This document shows, piece after piece, positions 56,576 through 64,000 of a DNA stretch of 64,000 bases. Location of the stretch: the NCBI RefSeq assembly GCF_900111775.1, contig NZ_FOJJ01000001.1:523355-587354 (forward strand), written 5' to 3'. Numbering within the stretch: position 1 is the stretch's first letter; each line of letters begins with the position of its first letter. Origin of the DNA: Desulfuromonas acetexigens. GTDB lineage: Bacteria > Desulfobacterota > Desulfuromonadia > Desulfuromonadales > Trichloromonadaceae. Under the pieces are notes generated by a model that saw nothing but the letters and a program-made list of their open reading frames with translations, did not search any database and was not told the DNA's origin. Position numbers and translations under genes: made by a program.

Positions 56576-57121
56576 CTACTCTTTTTCGCTCCAGGGCCGG
56601 CCGTGATGATTCAAGGCCACGCGATCGAAATGGAGGTTCTGGCGGGGATGGGGAGCCTTCTCCTCGGCCGGATAGCCGATCCCGACCATCGCCTCGACCT
56701 GAAAGGTTGCGGGCAAGCCGAGAAGCTGCACCAGATAATCGTTGGCGCTGAGTGCGGCATCATGACGGCGCTGACGGATCTGCACCCAACAGCTTCCCAA
56801 CCCCAGGGAGGCGGCGGTCAGATGGAGGATGACCGAGGCGATGGAGCAGTCCTCGACCCAGACATCGGAAAGGGAGGGATCGGCACAGACGACGATAACC
56901 AAGGGGGCCTCGGCGAGAAAAGCGGAGCCGTGTTCCTTGGCCGCGGCCACTTCCTTGAGCAGCGCCGGATCATCGACGACGACGAAGTGCCAGGGATCGA
57001 ATCCTCGGGAGGAGGGAGAACGGAGCATCGCCTCCACCAGCTGCGCGGTCTTTTCCGGTGGCACCGGTGTCGGCTGGAATTTGCGGATACTGCGGCGTTG
57101 CCGCAAGAGTTCGAGAAACAT
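56576..57121 (-). CDS. Nitroreductase-family protein
   Basis: 181 residues, FMN-dependent fold. N-terminal LRQRRSIRKFQPTPVP and SPSSRGFDPWHFVVVDDP bind FMN phosphate; AASLGLGSCWVQIR and MVGIGYPAEEK are family motifs. It reduces nitro compounds, quinones or enones; substrate not readable. GAGGTGAC precedes the ATG. Confidence 0.9.
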   Translation of the reverse strand: MFLELLRQRRSIRKFQPTPVPPEKTAQLVEAMLRSPSSRGFDPWHFVVVDDPALLKEVAAAKEHGSAFLAEAPLVIVVCADPSLSDVWVEDCSIASVILHLTAASLGLGSCWVQIRQRRHDAALSANDYLVQLLGLPATFQVEAMVGIGYPAEEKAPHPRQNLHFDRVALNHHGRPWSEKE

Positions 57122-57158
57122 TGTCACCTCACTTGAAAGATAAATTCCAACATCTTGT

Positions 57159-58703
57159 TCATTCGATGATTTTCGCCCGGACAACAGCCCCGCGCACGCC
57201 CTGCTGAACGGCCCGATCGCTCAAGGGACCGATCCCCGTCTTCACCCGCGCCCCCCGCCCGGGAGCCAGGGTGCCGGAAAGATCAAAGGTGGCCTGCCGC
57301 CGCTTTCCTCCGTTATCAACGTACTGCACCTGATAACGGATGGCGGTCACCGGCAGCTGGGTGGGGTTGGAGATCTCCGCGACCAGATAGCCGGAGGCGT
57401 CGCGCTTCAGCGCCAGCTTCAGATACTTTTGCGGATTGTCTGCCAGATCGAGGCGGGCCAGGGAACCGGCGGCGGCCTTCCCCTCGGGGGAATTGGAACC
57501 GGCGGCGGCGGCGAAATACTGCTTCGCCTTGTTCCGGTCCCCTTGGGCCAGGGTCAGTTCTCCCAGGGAATTGAGGGCCGTTGCCGTCGGCAGCAGCTTC
57601 ACGCTCCTTTCCAGGTCGGCCCGGGCGGCCTCCGCCTGTCCCAGCTTCTCCCGCGCCAGACCGCGTTTGGCGTAAAAATGAAAATAGTCGTCGTTGCGCG
57701 CCAGGGCGTTATTGTAGCTCGCTTCCGCCTCCCGATAGCGTCCCTGGGCAAACTGGGCGTCACCGCGCAAGGCATGAAACAATCCCTCCCGGGGCTCGAT
57801 CTGCAAGGCCTTCTCGGCCAGAGCCAGCGCCTGGGCCGGCTCCTTTTTTTGCAGCGCTTCCCGCCCCTTGTCGTGGGCGGCATAGGCTTCGCGGCTCTTG
57901 AGCAGACCGGCGACCTTCTGCCGGTAGCGCACCTCCCCGCGATCGCCGCCGGGGGGAAACTCCTTGAGGGATTCGCGGTTGGCCAACACCCGTTCCATCG
58001 ACGGCGGATGGCTGGAAAAAAGACCGGAGAGCCAATCCTGATTGCGCCCCTCGGAGAGGCGCACGAAGGTTTCCTGCAAGCTGACCGCGGCCTGGGTATC
58101 GTAACCGGCCTTGTACATATATTTCATGCCATAATAGTCGGCTTCCCGCTCGGCATCGCGCCCATATTTCTGGCTGATCAACTGGCTCGCCGCCGCCGCG
58201 CCGCCCACCGCCAGGTTGGCGAACTCGCTATTGGCCGAGGCGATTTGGGTGGCGAGGACCACCCCCTGCATCAGCATGCCGCGCTCCATCCCCTTGGCGC
58301 CGTGCCGGGCCGCCGCGTGGACAATCTCGTGGCCAAGCACCGCCGCCAGTTCCGCTTCGCTCTTGAGCTCGACCAAGAGGCCGCGGTTGATGGCGATCTT
58401 CCCGCCCGGCAGCGCCCAGGCATTGGGGGTCGAATCGTTGATGACCTTGAATTCGTAGGGCAGGCCCCGGTCGCTCACCGCCGCCAGGCGCTTGCCGATG
58501 CCGGCGACATAGTTGGACAGTTCGGCATCGACGGTATAATCCCCCCCCTGCATCTGGCGGCTCGGGGCGTATTGCTCGGCGCCGAGGTTGAGCTCGGTCG
58601 ACTCAGGCACCAGACGCAACTCGTTTTTACCGGTGACCGGATTGACGGCGCACCCAGCCAGCATCGCGAACAAAACCAGCAAAAGAATAAAATACTTGGA
58701 CAT
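57159..58703 (-). CDS. M48-family metalloprotease lipoprotein with TPRs (BepA/YfgC-like)
   Basis: About 514 residues. Lipobox MLAGC at the end of the signal peptide. The peptidase domain has NAWALPGGKIAINRGLLVEL and zinc motif GHEIVHAAARHGA. A substrate-capping segment SSHPPSMERVLANRE is followed by TPRs (about 275-430) and a beta C-terminal domain (AEISNPTQLPVTAIRYQVQYV). Likely periplasmic quality control of outer-membrane proteins; longer at the C-terminus than E. coli BepA. Confidence 0.9.
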   Translation of the reverse strand: MSKYFILLLVLFAMLAGCAVNPVTGKNELRLVPESTELNLGAEQYAPSRQMQGGDYTVDAELSNYVAGIGKRLAAVSDRGLPYEFKVINDSTPNAWALPGGKIAINRGLLVELKSEAELAAVLGHEIVHAAARHGAKGMERGMLMQGVVLATQIASANSEFANLAVGGAAAASQLISQKYGRDAEREADYYGMKYMYKAGYDTQAAVSLQETFVRLSEGRNQDWLSGLFSSHPPSMERVLANRESLKEFPPGGDRGEVRYRQKVAGLLKSREAYAAHDKGREALQKKEPAQALALAEKALQIEPREGLFHALRGDAQFAQGRYREAEASYNNALARNDDYFHFYAKRGLAREKLGQAEAARADLERSVKLLPTATALNSLGELTLAQGDRNKAKQYFAAAAGSNSPEGKAAAGSLARLDLADNPQKYLKLALKRDASGYLVAEISNPTQLPVTAIRYQVQYVDNGGKRRQATFDLSGTLAPGRGARVKTGIGPLSDRAVQQGVRGAVVRAKIIE

Positions 58704-58816
58704 GACCACCCCCGGCCGCGGCAAAAACACATCTTCGGATTAGAAATCTCAGGATGTGTTACCACAGCCGGGGGGCTATTTCAAGGAATGCGAAGAGGAT
58801 GGAGACGGTGGTCGGC

Positions 58817-59101
58817 TCAGCGGCGGCGGGAAGCGCCGCAGGCGGGGCAGTAGCTCCAGTCTTCGGCAAGGATCGCGCTGCAAGAGCAGCGGGAAGCGGC
58901 GCGCCGCCGGCACTGGCGCAATTTGAGGATGCCGATGAGGAGCAACAAGAGAGGGAGAAGAAGGAGCATGCCCTGTTCAAAGGGACCGAACAGGCCGAAG
59001 CCGCGCAGAGTGCAGCGCCCACGGCAATAGCCCTGATAGTTGTAAGCGAAGACCGTCAGGGCCGCTGCGGCCAGGGTCAAGGGGATAAGGAAGCGTTTCA
59101 C
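58817..59101 (-). CDS. Small membrane protein with C-terminal zinc ribbon
   Basis: 94 residues. Two membrane segments (FLIPLTLAAAALTVFAYNY; MLLLLPLLLLLIGILKL) are followed by a Cys-rich ribbon (CSCSAILAEDWSYCPACG). GTG start overlapping the upstream gene stop as GTGA. Part of the metal/ABC cluster; function unknown. Confidence 0.75.
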   Translation of the reverse strand: MKRFLIPLTLAAAALTVFAYNYQGYCRGRCTLRGFGLFGPFEQGMLLLLPLLLLLIGILKLRQCRRRAASRCSCSAILAEDWSYCPACGASRRR

Positions 59102-59349
59102 CGGCGCTCTCCGGGCCGTCCGCAAAAAGGACAGAAACGATGGCCGAGCGCGTGCCGCCGACCGCACCCCGAACAGACTTCGCGTAACAGGGTCCGGCAA
59201 TGAGGGCAGATCAACCAGTCCCCCGCCACCAGCCGGGTGCAACCGGGGCAGGATTCTGCTGGCGGCGGCAGCGGCTCGCGGCTTTTCTCCAACTCGGCCA
59301 GCAGAGTATAGACGAGCAAGCCGAGGAGGATGAGCAGCAGCAGGATCAT
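59098..59349 (-). CDS. Membrane-anchored double zinc-ribbon protein
   Basis: 83 residues. An N-terminal helix (ILLLLILLGLLVYTLL) is followed by two zinc ribbons with eight Cys (CPGC, CPHC, CSGC, CPFC). Between the ABC ATPase and the next ribbon protein, so probably an accessory part of that system. Confidence 0.8.
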   Translation of the reverse strand: MILLLLILLGLLVYTLLAELEKSREPLPPPAESCPGCTRLVAGDWLICPHCRTLLREVCSGCGRRHALGHRFCPFCGRPGERR

Positions 59350-59358
59350 AGGGCCATC

Positions 59359-60048
59359 CTAGGCGGCGGTCGCCAGGCTTTCCCCGGCCACCCGACCGTC
59401 GCGTAACAGCAGGGTGCGATGAAAGTTCCCGCGCGTTTCCGGGTTGTGGGTGACCATGACGATGGTCTGCCCTTCCCCGTTGAGTTCGGCAAAGAGGTCC
59501 ATGATCGACGCGGCGGTGGCAGTGTCGAGACTGCCGGTCGGCTCGTCCGCCAGAATCAGCGGCGGCCGGTTGACCAGGGCGCGGGCGATGGCCACCCGCT
59601 CCTGCTCGCCCCCGGAAAGCTCCCCGGGGAGATGACCGGCGCGCGCCTTCAGCCCGACCCGTTCCAGGACCTGATAGGCCCGCTCCCGCTTCTCGGCGTT
59701 CGCCAGCTTCTTCACCGTCAGGGGCAGCATGACATTTTCCAGGGCGGTCAGGTAAGGCACCAGGTTGAAGGATTGAAAGACGAAGCCGAGATATTCGCGG
59801 CGGAAGTCGGCGAGCTGTTCGGCCGGAAGGCGAAAGATGTCGATGCCGTCGACCCGGATGGTTCCGGCCGTGGGGTGGCAGAGCCCCCCGATCAGCGAAA
59901 GAAAGGTGCTCTTGCCCGACCCGGAAGGACCCATGACCCCGAGAAAGGTGCCTTCGTCGATACTCAGGTCGATGCCGTCAAGGGCCGCGACCACGCCGGC
60001 CCGGCTCGGGTAATGTTTGCTCAATCCATTGATTTCGATAAAGGCCAT
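59359..60048 (-). CDS. ABC transporter ATP-binding protein (LolD/MacB type)
   Basis: 229 residues. Walker [11 protein letters not shown]-loop [18 protein letters not shown], signature [15 protein letters not shown], Walker [13 protein letters not shown]. Works with the FtsX-type permease upstream. Similar ATPase-permease-DUF2318 sets accompany the P19 iron-uptake locus of Campylobacter. Confidence 0.93.
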   Translation of the reverse strand: MAFIEINGLSKHYPSRAGVVAALDGIDLSIDEGTFLGVMGPSGSGKSTFLSLIGGLCHPTAGTIRVDGIDIFRLPAEQLADFRREYLGFVFQSFNLVPYLTALENVMLPLTVKKLANAEKRERAYQVLERVGLKARAGHLPGELSGGEQERVAIARALVNRPPLILADEPTGSLDTATAASIMDLFAELNGEGQTIVMVTHNPETRGNFHRTLLLRDGRVAGESLATAA

Positions 60049-60078
60049 GACTGCATCCAGAAAAAAGAGGGAAGAAAT

Positions 60079-61236
60079 CTACAAGGTTCGTAACGCCGTC
60101 GTCGGATCAAGGCGGCTGGCGTGGAGGGCCGGATAAATGGAGGCCAGGGTGCCGACCAAAAGGGCCAGGAGCAGGGAACCGGCCGCCAGCGTCCCATCCC
60201 AAACGAGTTGCGCGTGGGCTTCCGCCAATACCGGCAGCAGCAGGCCCGTAGCCAGCATCCCGGCAAGATAACCGAGAACTCCGGCCAGCAGGCTGACCGT
60301 CGCCGCTTCGATGAGAATCAGCCGCGCCACATGGGCGCGACGGAAACCGAGGGCGCGAAAGATGCCGATTTCGCGGGTGCGCTCATTGACCGAGCCCATC
60401 ATGGTGACGAAAACCACCAGGGCGCCGATGAGAATCACCACCATCGCCACACCGAAGGCGAAGACCTGAAACTGCTCGATGGCGTGCAGGCGGCTCTTTA
60501 CCACCTGCTGGATAGCCCCAACCTTGGCCTCGGGTAAGACGGCGGCGATCTGCTCGACCATCTCTTCCACCGGGCAATCCCCGCACAGGGCGGCCACTTC
60601 CACCAGCGAGACCAGCCCCGGTTTGTCGAGCAGTATCTGCGCCGTCGGCAGGCTGGCGATGAGCAGATCGTCATCCTGAGAGCCGGTCTCCCGCAGAATG
60701 CCGGTCACCGTGAAGGGAAAACCCTCAATCTCGACCGAATCTCCCGGCTTCAACCCCAGCCGCCGGGCCACAGAATGGCCGGCGACCAGTTCGTTCCTCT
60801 CCACCAGCGGCCGCCCTTCGATGCTCCACCAGCGCTTGAGCTGGAACTCCCGATCCGCCGCCACACCCATGAGCAGCACCCGCTCCCCCTTGACCTCGAC
60901 GGCGCCGAGCACCTTGGGGGCGACGGCGGCGATATTGCGCCGGTTGGGGATGGTCTCGATACGGGCGAGATCGGCCTCGGGGATCTCCCGGGGATCGACG
61001 CTCACCCCGCCGAGGGTGATGCCGCCGTAGGAGAGGGAAAGCTCATCGGTCTTTGGGGTGATGAGGATATTCGCCCCGAAATTCTCCATCTGGTGTTGAA
61101 CTTCGGCGGTCATCGCCGCCGACAGGGAAAGCATGGTCACCACCGTGGCGATGCCGATGAGCAGTCCGGCCAGCAAAAAAGCCAGACGTGCCTTACGGCG
61201 GCGCAGGTTGTTGAAGGCGATGGTCCGCAGTTTCAT
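60079..61236 (-). CDS. FtsX-type ABC permease
   Basis: 385 residues. One N-terminal helix, a periplasmic MacB-PCD domain (ILITPKTDELSLSYGGITLGGVSVDP; ALCGDCPVEEM with a Cys pair), then three C-terminal helices of the FtsX domain. The CGDC pair in the periplasmic part is notable beside DUF2318 and HMA proteins. Mechanotransmission type rather than a channel. Confidence 0.9.
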   Translation of the reverse strand: MKLRTIAFNNLRRRKARLAFLLAGLLIGIATVVTMLSLSAAMTAEVQHQMENFGANILITPKTDELSLSYGGITLGGVSVDPREIPEADLARIETIPNRRNIAAVAPKVLGAVEVKGERVLLMGVAADREFQLKRWWSIEGRPLVERNELVAGHSVARRLGLKPGDSVEIEGFPFTVTGILRETGSQDDDLLIASLPTAQILLDKPGLVSLVEVAALCGDCPVEEMVEQIAAVLPEAKVGAIQQVVKSRLHAIEQFQVFAFGVAMVVILIGALVVFVTMMGSVNERTREIGIFRALGFRRAHVARLILIEAATVSLLAGVLGYLAGMLATGLLLPVLAEAHAQLVWDGTLAAGSLLLALLVGTLASIYPALHASRLDPTTALRTL

Positions 61237-61241
61237 GAAAA

Positions 61242-61754
61242 TCAGATCCTTTCGAAATAACGATTGCCCTGCAACAGATCCGCTTCACGGATAAGCAACC
61301 GGCCGTCGCTTTCGCGCCTTTCAAGGGGGGCCGGATTACATCCCCCTTTGACCTCGTTGATCAGGTTGGAATGGAAGCGCTGGCCACAGTTGACGCAAAC
61401 CATCTCCTCTCCTTCCTGACGGTAGCCCTGCTTGTCCCGGTAGCAGACGTCGCAGGCGTCAAAGGCGGCGCGCATCACTCCGTCCTGGCTTTTCAGCACA
61501 AAAAAGTCGATGCTCGTTGCCCCATTCTGGTAACTGAAAAAATGCGCCTGGCCATCGTCGACCTGCTTCAAGGGGATGGCCACCTCGCCGGCGACAACCG
61601 CCACCGCCGGATATTTGGTGGCACCCGAGGCCGAAAATTTCCAGGCTAGCAGAGCGACACCGGCCAGCAGAAAGACCCCGATCGCCAGCAGCGGCAACCA
61701 ACTCTTCTTTTTTGCCCCGTCGAACTGGGCGCGTTTTGTTTCACGATCGGACAT
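61242..61754 (-). CDS. DUF2318 membrane protein (P19-locus type)
   Basis: About 170 residues. One membrane helix (WLPLLAIGVFLLAGVALLAWKF), then the DUF2318 domain with Cys motifs CDVCYRDKQGYRQEGEEMVC and CGQRFHSNLINEVKGGCNP, probably binding metal or an Fe-S centre. GGAGG six bases before the ATG. Five bases from the permease gene, so one operon. Confidence 0.88.
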   Translation of the reverse strand: MSDRETKRAQFDGAKKKSWLPLLAIGVFLLAGVALLAWKFSASGATKYPAVAVVAGEVAIPLKQVDDGQAHFFSYQNGATSIDFFVLKSQDGVMRAAFDACDVCYRDKQGYRQEGEEMVCVNCGQRFHSNLINEVKGGCNPAPLERRESDGRLLIREADLLQGNRYFERI

Positions 61755-61794
61755 GCATTTCCTCCACAAATAAAAATCGCGTTTCAGAATGTTT

Positions 61795-61917
61795 CAGGCT
61801 GATCAAAAATACCCAGGTGCAAGGCGCCCGAAATTCGAGGAGTGAGGCGTACCCGAAGGTACGTCGCAGCGACGAGGATAAGGGCAACGCCGCAGATGGG
61901 CGTTTTTCATCAGCCTG
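61795..61917. repeat. 123-bp interspersed repeat with inverted ends
   Basis: Ends CAGGCTGATCAAAAATACCCA and TGGGCGTTTTTCATCAGCCTG are imperfect inverted repeats. The interior has further short palindromes (GTACCCGAAGGTAC). No ORF. It starts 41 bases upstream of the DUF2318 gene and abuts the HMA stop codon exactly. Non-autonomous, MITE- or REP-like; I recall similar units repeated in Geobacter/Pelobacter-type genomes. Confidence 0.75.
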
Positions 61918-62334
61918 TCAACCGCAACAACCGCCGCCGCACCCCTTCTTCACCACCGGCTTGCATCCCGGGCAGGCGCCGTTTCCGGCACTCGCCTTGG
62001 TCGCAGGCACCGCACCCGTCGAAGCCAAGGTCGCGGGGTAACCGGCGTCGCTGATGGTCGCTGCGATGGTTTCGGGCGCGACGCGGACGGCGTCATAACC
62101 GACCTTGGCGGTCCCACCGGTCAGATCGACGCTGACCTCACCGATGCCGTCCACTTTGTTCAGAGCTTGCTCGATCCGCCCGACACAGGCGCTACAGGTC
62201 AGATTGCCCACCTGCAACTCGACCACCGAGGCCTTTGCCGCAACCTCGGCCGGTGCCCGACCGGAAAAAGCGACCGCGCCGGCGAACAGCACCGCCACAC
62301 AACCGATAACCACCGCCAGACTCCAACGATTCAT
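61918..62334 (-). CDS. Exported heavy-metal-associated (HMA) domain protein
   Basis: About 138 residues. Signal peptide (LAVVIGCVAVLFAGAVAFSG), HMA domain with metal-binding LTCSACVGRIEQAL and DAGYPATL, and a Cys/Gly-rich tail (CPGC, then CGGGCCG at the C-terminus) that could add a second metal site. MerP/CopZ-like periplasmic soft-metal binder. AAGGAG precedes the ATG. Confidence 0.9.
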   Translation of the reverse strand: MNRWSLAVVIGCVAVLFAGAVAFSGRAPAEVAAKASVVELQVGNLTCSACVGRIEQALNKVDGIGEVSVDLTGGTAKVGYDAVRVAPETIAATISDAGYPATLASTGAVPATKASAGNGACPGCKPVVKKGCGGGCCG

Positions 62335-62762
62335 ACTGTCTCCTTGCGTTTTCTGGGAAAGAAGAAATGAGCGGGGCTGCCCCGCGAGCGTCACGAAAAA
62401 AATAGGCCTTTTTATGTCATGCCCAGGACGGCAAAAGGAGGAGCACGCCCTCGCAGGCGTTTGCCAAGCTTCTTTACACAGGCCGTGCCAGGTCATTAAC
62501 TATCCGTTTTTACATAAAAAAGCACCCGGATGCAGATTCATAACCTGGTCCGGGTGCGGAATATTCTGCTTTTGGCTGTAGATTATTCTTCAGCTGAAAG
62601 GGTTGAAAATAAATCCGTCTCCTTTTCCCCCTGTTTTTGCTTTAGGTATAATGGTTGCATGACCAATAGATAAAGATAACCCCTTGCCATCCATCAGGGT
62701 GATCTTGCGAGCAAACAGTTTTTCTGCTACAGTTCACACCTAGCCACTGGGGAGGAAAACAA
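62335..62762. other. Intergenic region, change to AT-rich DNA
   Basis: No gene seen. It contains a minus-strand terminator (GCACCCGGA/TCCGGGTGC, 62522-62557, followed by TTTTTTATG on the minus strand) with no minus gene before it in the window, and a TATAAT at 62647. A GGGGAGG ribosome-binding site for the next gene lies at its end. Base composition drops from about 62.6 kb. Confidence 0.5.
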
Positions 62763-62930
62763 ATGAGAAGCAATGTCAAGATAGACCCAAAAACTTCTCA
62801 AGGTGTCAAATTTGAGGTTAAGGGGGACGGCGTTCTTATAACCAACTCAAGGGAGATCGTGAGGAGTGCTGCCGCGCAAAAGCAAATTAATGCGCTCATA
62901 AATTTAAAGTCCGCCACTTCTAAAAAGTGA
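62763..62930 (+). CDS. Small unknown protein (55 residues)
   Basis: MRSNVKIDPKTSQGVKFEVK..., no signal peptide or membrane helix. A beta-like first half (VKFEVKGDGVLIT) and a helical, basic second half (SAAAQKQINALINLKS). Strong GGGGAGG about 7 bases upstream. Its TGA overlaps the GTG start of the next gene (GTGA), so the two are translationally coupled. Family not recognised. Confidence 0.65.
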   Translation: MRSNVKIDPKTSQGVKFEVKGDGVLITNSREIVRSAAAQKQINALINLKSATSKK

Positions 62931-63811
62931 ACATAGCCCCATACCTATTAATACCACTCCTCGCAGGGTATGCTTTCGCTGTTTTTTTTCCCCCTTCGAG
63001 ATATCATTCAGCTAGAGAAGATGGGCATCGCCTATTTTTTCGTGCAGCCTTTTATGGTCTTTTCCTGACAATCTGCTCAATTCTCATCCACTTTTCCATT
63101 CCGTGGTATTTCCCAAATTTTTCAACAAAATACTTTGATACACTAAATCTACTAATTAGCACCATCCCTAAAAATTGCATTGAAAATTTGGATGTAGCAA
63201 CTTGGGCGCTAAGCCTAAATGCTGTGATTCTTCTCCTTGCATCGGCACTTGGTGCCTTATTCAATCTTCCATATTTCTGCTTTCGAAAATATTTATTGCA
63301 ATTGCTTCCAGGTAATTTTTCTGAAAAACTATACAACACATGGCTAATGGCAAAATTTGAAATTATTCTTAATTCGCCTTTTTATTTTAGACTTTACATT
63401 TATGACAAAGTTATAGAATCGAATGATTTCGCGGTAATAATATCACGTGCACTAAAAAGTGGAATGCCTGTTTCATTTAGCATGAAAAATGAAAAAGTTT
63501 ACGTTGGATTTCCGGTAACAACAATTGATCCAAGTGAGCAGAGAAAAGATTTTAGAATACTTCCATTTTTAAGCGGATACAGGGAAAAGGAAAGAAGGCA
63601 GATAATTTTCACAACAGACTACGCTTATATATATGAGTTAATTGACGGAAAAGAAAAACAAACTGACATGGCTATGGAAGATTTTGAGATTGCTTTGCCT
63701 TTATCAGATGTACAATCAGTAAATTTATTTGATTTTGAGATGTACTGCAAATTTAATCCTAATTTTGTACGAGATTTCCACAACCAAAATAAACAAGAAG
63801 ACAAAATATGA
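62927..63811 (+). CDS. Unknown multi-pass membrane protein
   Basis: 294 residues, GTG start. Hydrophobic segments at about 5-20 (YLLIPLLAGYAFAVFF), 39-62 (FRAAFYGLFLTICSILIHFSI) and 92-113 (ALSLNAVILLLASALGALF) are followed by a cytoplasmic domain of about 170 residues with KVYVGFPVTTIDPSEQRKDF, ILPFLSGYREKERRQIIFTTDYAYIY and EDFEIALPLSDVQSVNLFDFE. Strongly AT-rich. I do not recognise the family with confidence. Coupled to the 55-residue gene; nothing else conserved around it. Confidence 0.75.
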   Translation: MNIAPYLLIPLLAGYAFAVFFPPSRYHSAREDGHRLFFRAAFYGLFLTICSILIHFSIPWYFPNFSTKYFDTLNLLISTIPKNCIENLDVATWALSLNAVILLLASALGALFNLPYFCFRKYLLQLLPGNFSEKLYNTWLMAKFEIILNSPFYFRLYIYDKVIESNDFAVIISRALKSGMPVSFSMKNEKVYVGFPVTTIDPSEQRKDFRILPFLSGYREKERRQIIFTTDYAYIYELIDGKEKQTDMAMEDFEIALPLSDVQSVNLFDFEMYCKFNPNFVRDFHNQNKQEDKI

Positions 63812-63873
63812 TTGGAAACCACTGCGGTCCCATAGTTCTCAAAGCACCGCCAGCTTTGGGCTGTGGGAAAAAC

Positions 63874-64000
63874 GGTAGAGTAGAGAGCAGGTTTTACCCT
63901 GCCCTCCCTCATCAAACCGTGCATGCGGTTTTCCCGCACACGGCTTTCCGATGTTCTTCACCGCAAGGCATGCGCCCTCTTCCAACCCGCTGAGGTCGGC
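63874..64000 (-). mobile_element. 3' end of a second group II intron (cut by window edge)
   Basis: On the minus strand the segment ends CTCTACTCTACC and is preceded by a domain V-like hairpin (AAGCCGTGTGCGGG...CCGCATGCACGGTTT) and a domain VI-like hairpin (GGGCAGGG...CCTGC). The sequence differs from the intron at 4.5-6.45 kb, so it is another family. Its reverse transcriptase would lie beyond 64000. Confidence 0.75.

Overview
The window looks like a GC-rich (roughly 60%) chromosome segment from a Desulfuromonadia / Geobacter-Desulfuromonas-type bacterium. The evidence is the gene order pilMNOPQ-aroC-aroK-aroB-TPR-roadblock-aroQ-pepP-accB-accC, the long LPS-rpoN-hpf-ptsN-hprK-rapZ-PTS run, the futalosine-pathway gene mqnA, and a 123-bp interspersed repeat of a type I associate with this group. 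The genus assignment is inference.

Layout. (1) 1-2.2 kb, minus: start of pyrH, then tsf and rpsB. (2) 2.2-4.5 kb, plus: lptF and lptG, preceded by a promoter that almost touches the lptF start. (3) 4.5-6.45 kb: a complete group II intron encoding its reverse transcriptase, inserted directly behind the ahcY terminator. (4) 6.5-27.6 kb, minus: a nearly unbroken collinear run. It holds creA-like, kdsB, pyrG, kdsA, kdsD, kdsC and lptC/A/B (Kdo synthesis and LPS export), rpoN, hpf, ptsN, hprK, rapZ, a complete mannose-type PTS (IIA, IIB, IIC, IID, HPr, EI), metK, a glycosyltransferase, a lipoprotein and ahcY. (5) 27.8-36.16 kb: a genomic island at the 3' end of tRNA-Leu(UAA). A 56-bp direct repeat flanks it, and it has a phage-type tyrosine integrase with arm-type GGATGCA repeats near both ends. 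It carries five integron gene cassettes with five attC sites but no intI, including a TIR-like protein. Its right part holds a RepL-like winged-helix protein with palindromic operators, a regular array of TGCCAG-CTGGCA boxes, and repeat modules with a variable hairpin. (6) 36.2-53.2 kb: a Nudix hydrolase (plus), then a long minus-strand run: pilM-Q, aroC/K/B, TPR, roadblock, aroQ, pepP, accB, accC, lipM-like, tolC, mqnA. (7) 53.3-62.3 kb: prepilin peptidase, HDOD protein, a SprA-like metalloprotease-family protein (plus), nitroreductase, an M48 peptidase with TPRs, and a metal-handling cluster (HMA protein, DUF2318, FtsX-type permease, ABC ATPase, two zinc-ribbon proteins). (8) 62.3-64 kb: AT-rich accessory DNA with a translationally coupled pair of unknown genes, then the 3' end of a second group II intron.

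How the genes fit together. The envelope genes (lptFG, lptABC, kdsA-D) supply Kdo-lipid A-based LPS and its export bridge. The PTS/RpoN block couples PEP-dependent phosphorylation to regulation: HprK can act on Ser in HPr, PtsN is the nitrogen-PTS branch, and RapZ is an RNA-binding adaptor. The pil block builds the type IV pilus alignment complex and secretin, with PilD as processing peptidase. The aro genes feed chorismate, the substrate of MqnA in menaquinone synthesis.

The accessory DNA is where novelty is most likely: the tRNA-Leu island, which combines an integron cassette array with an unclassified replication-like or partition-like repeat region, and the unknown gene pair at 62.8-63.8 kb.
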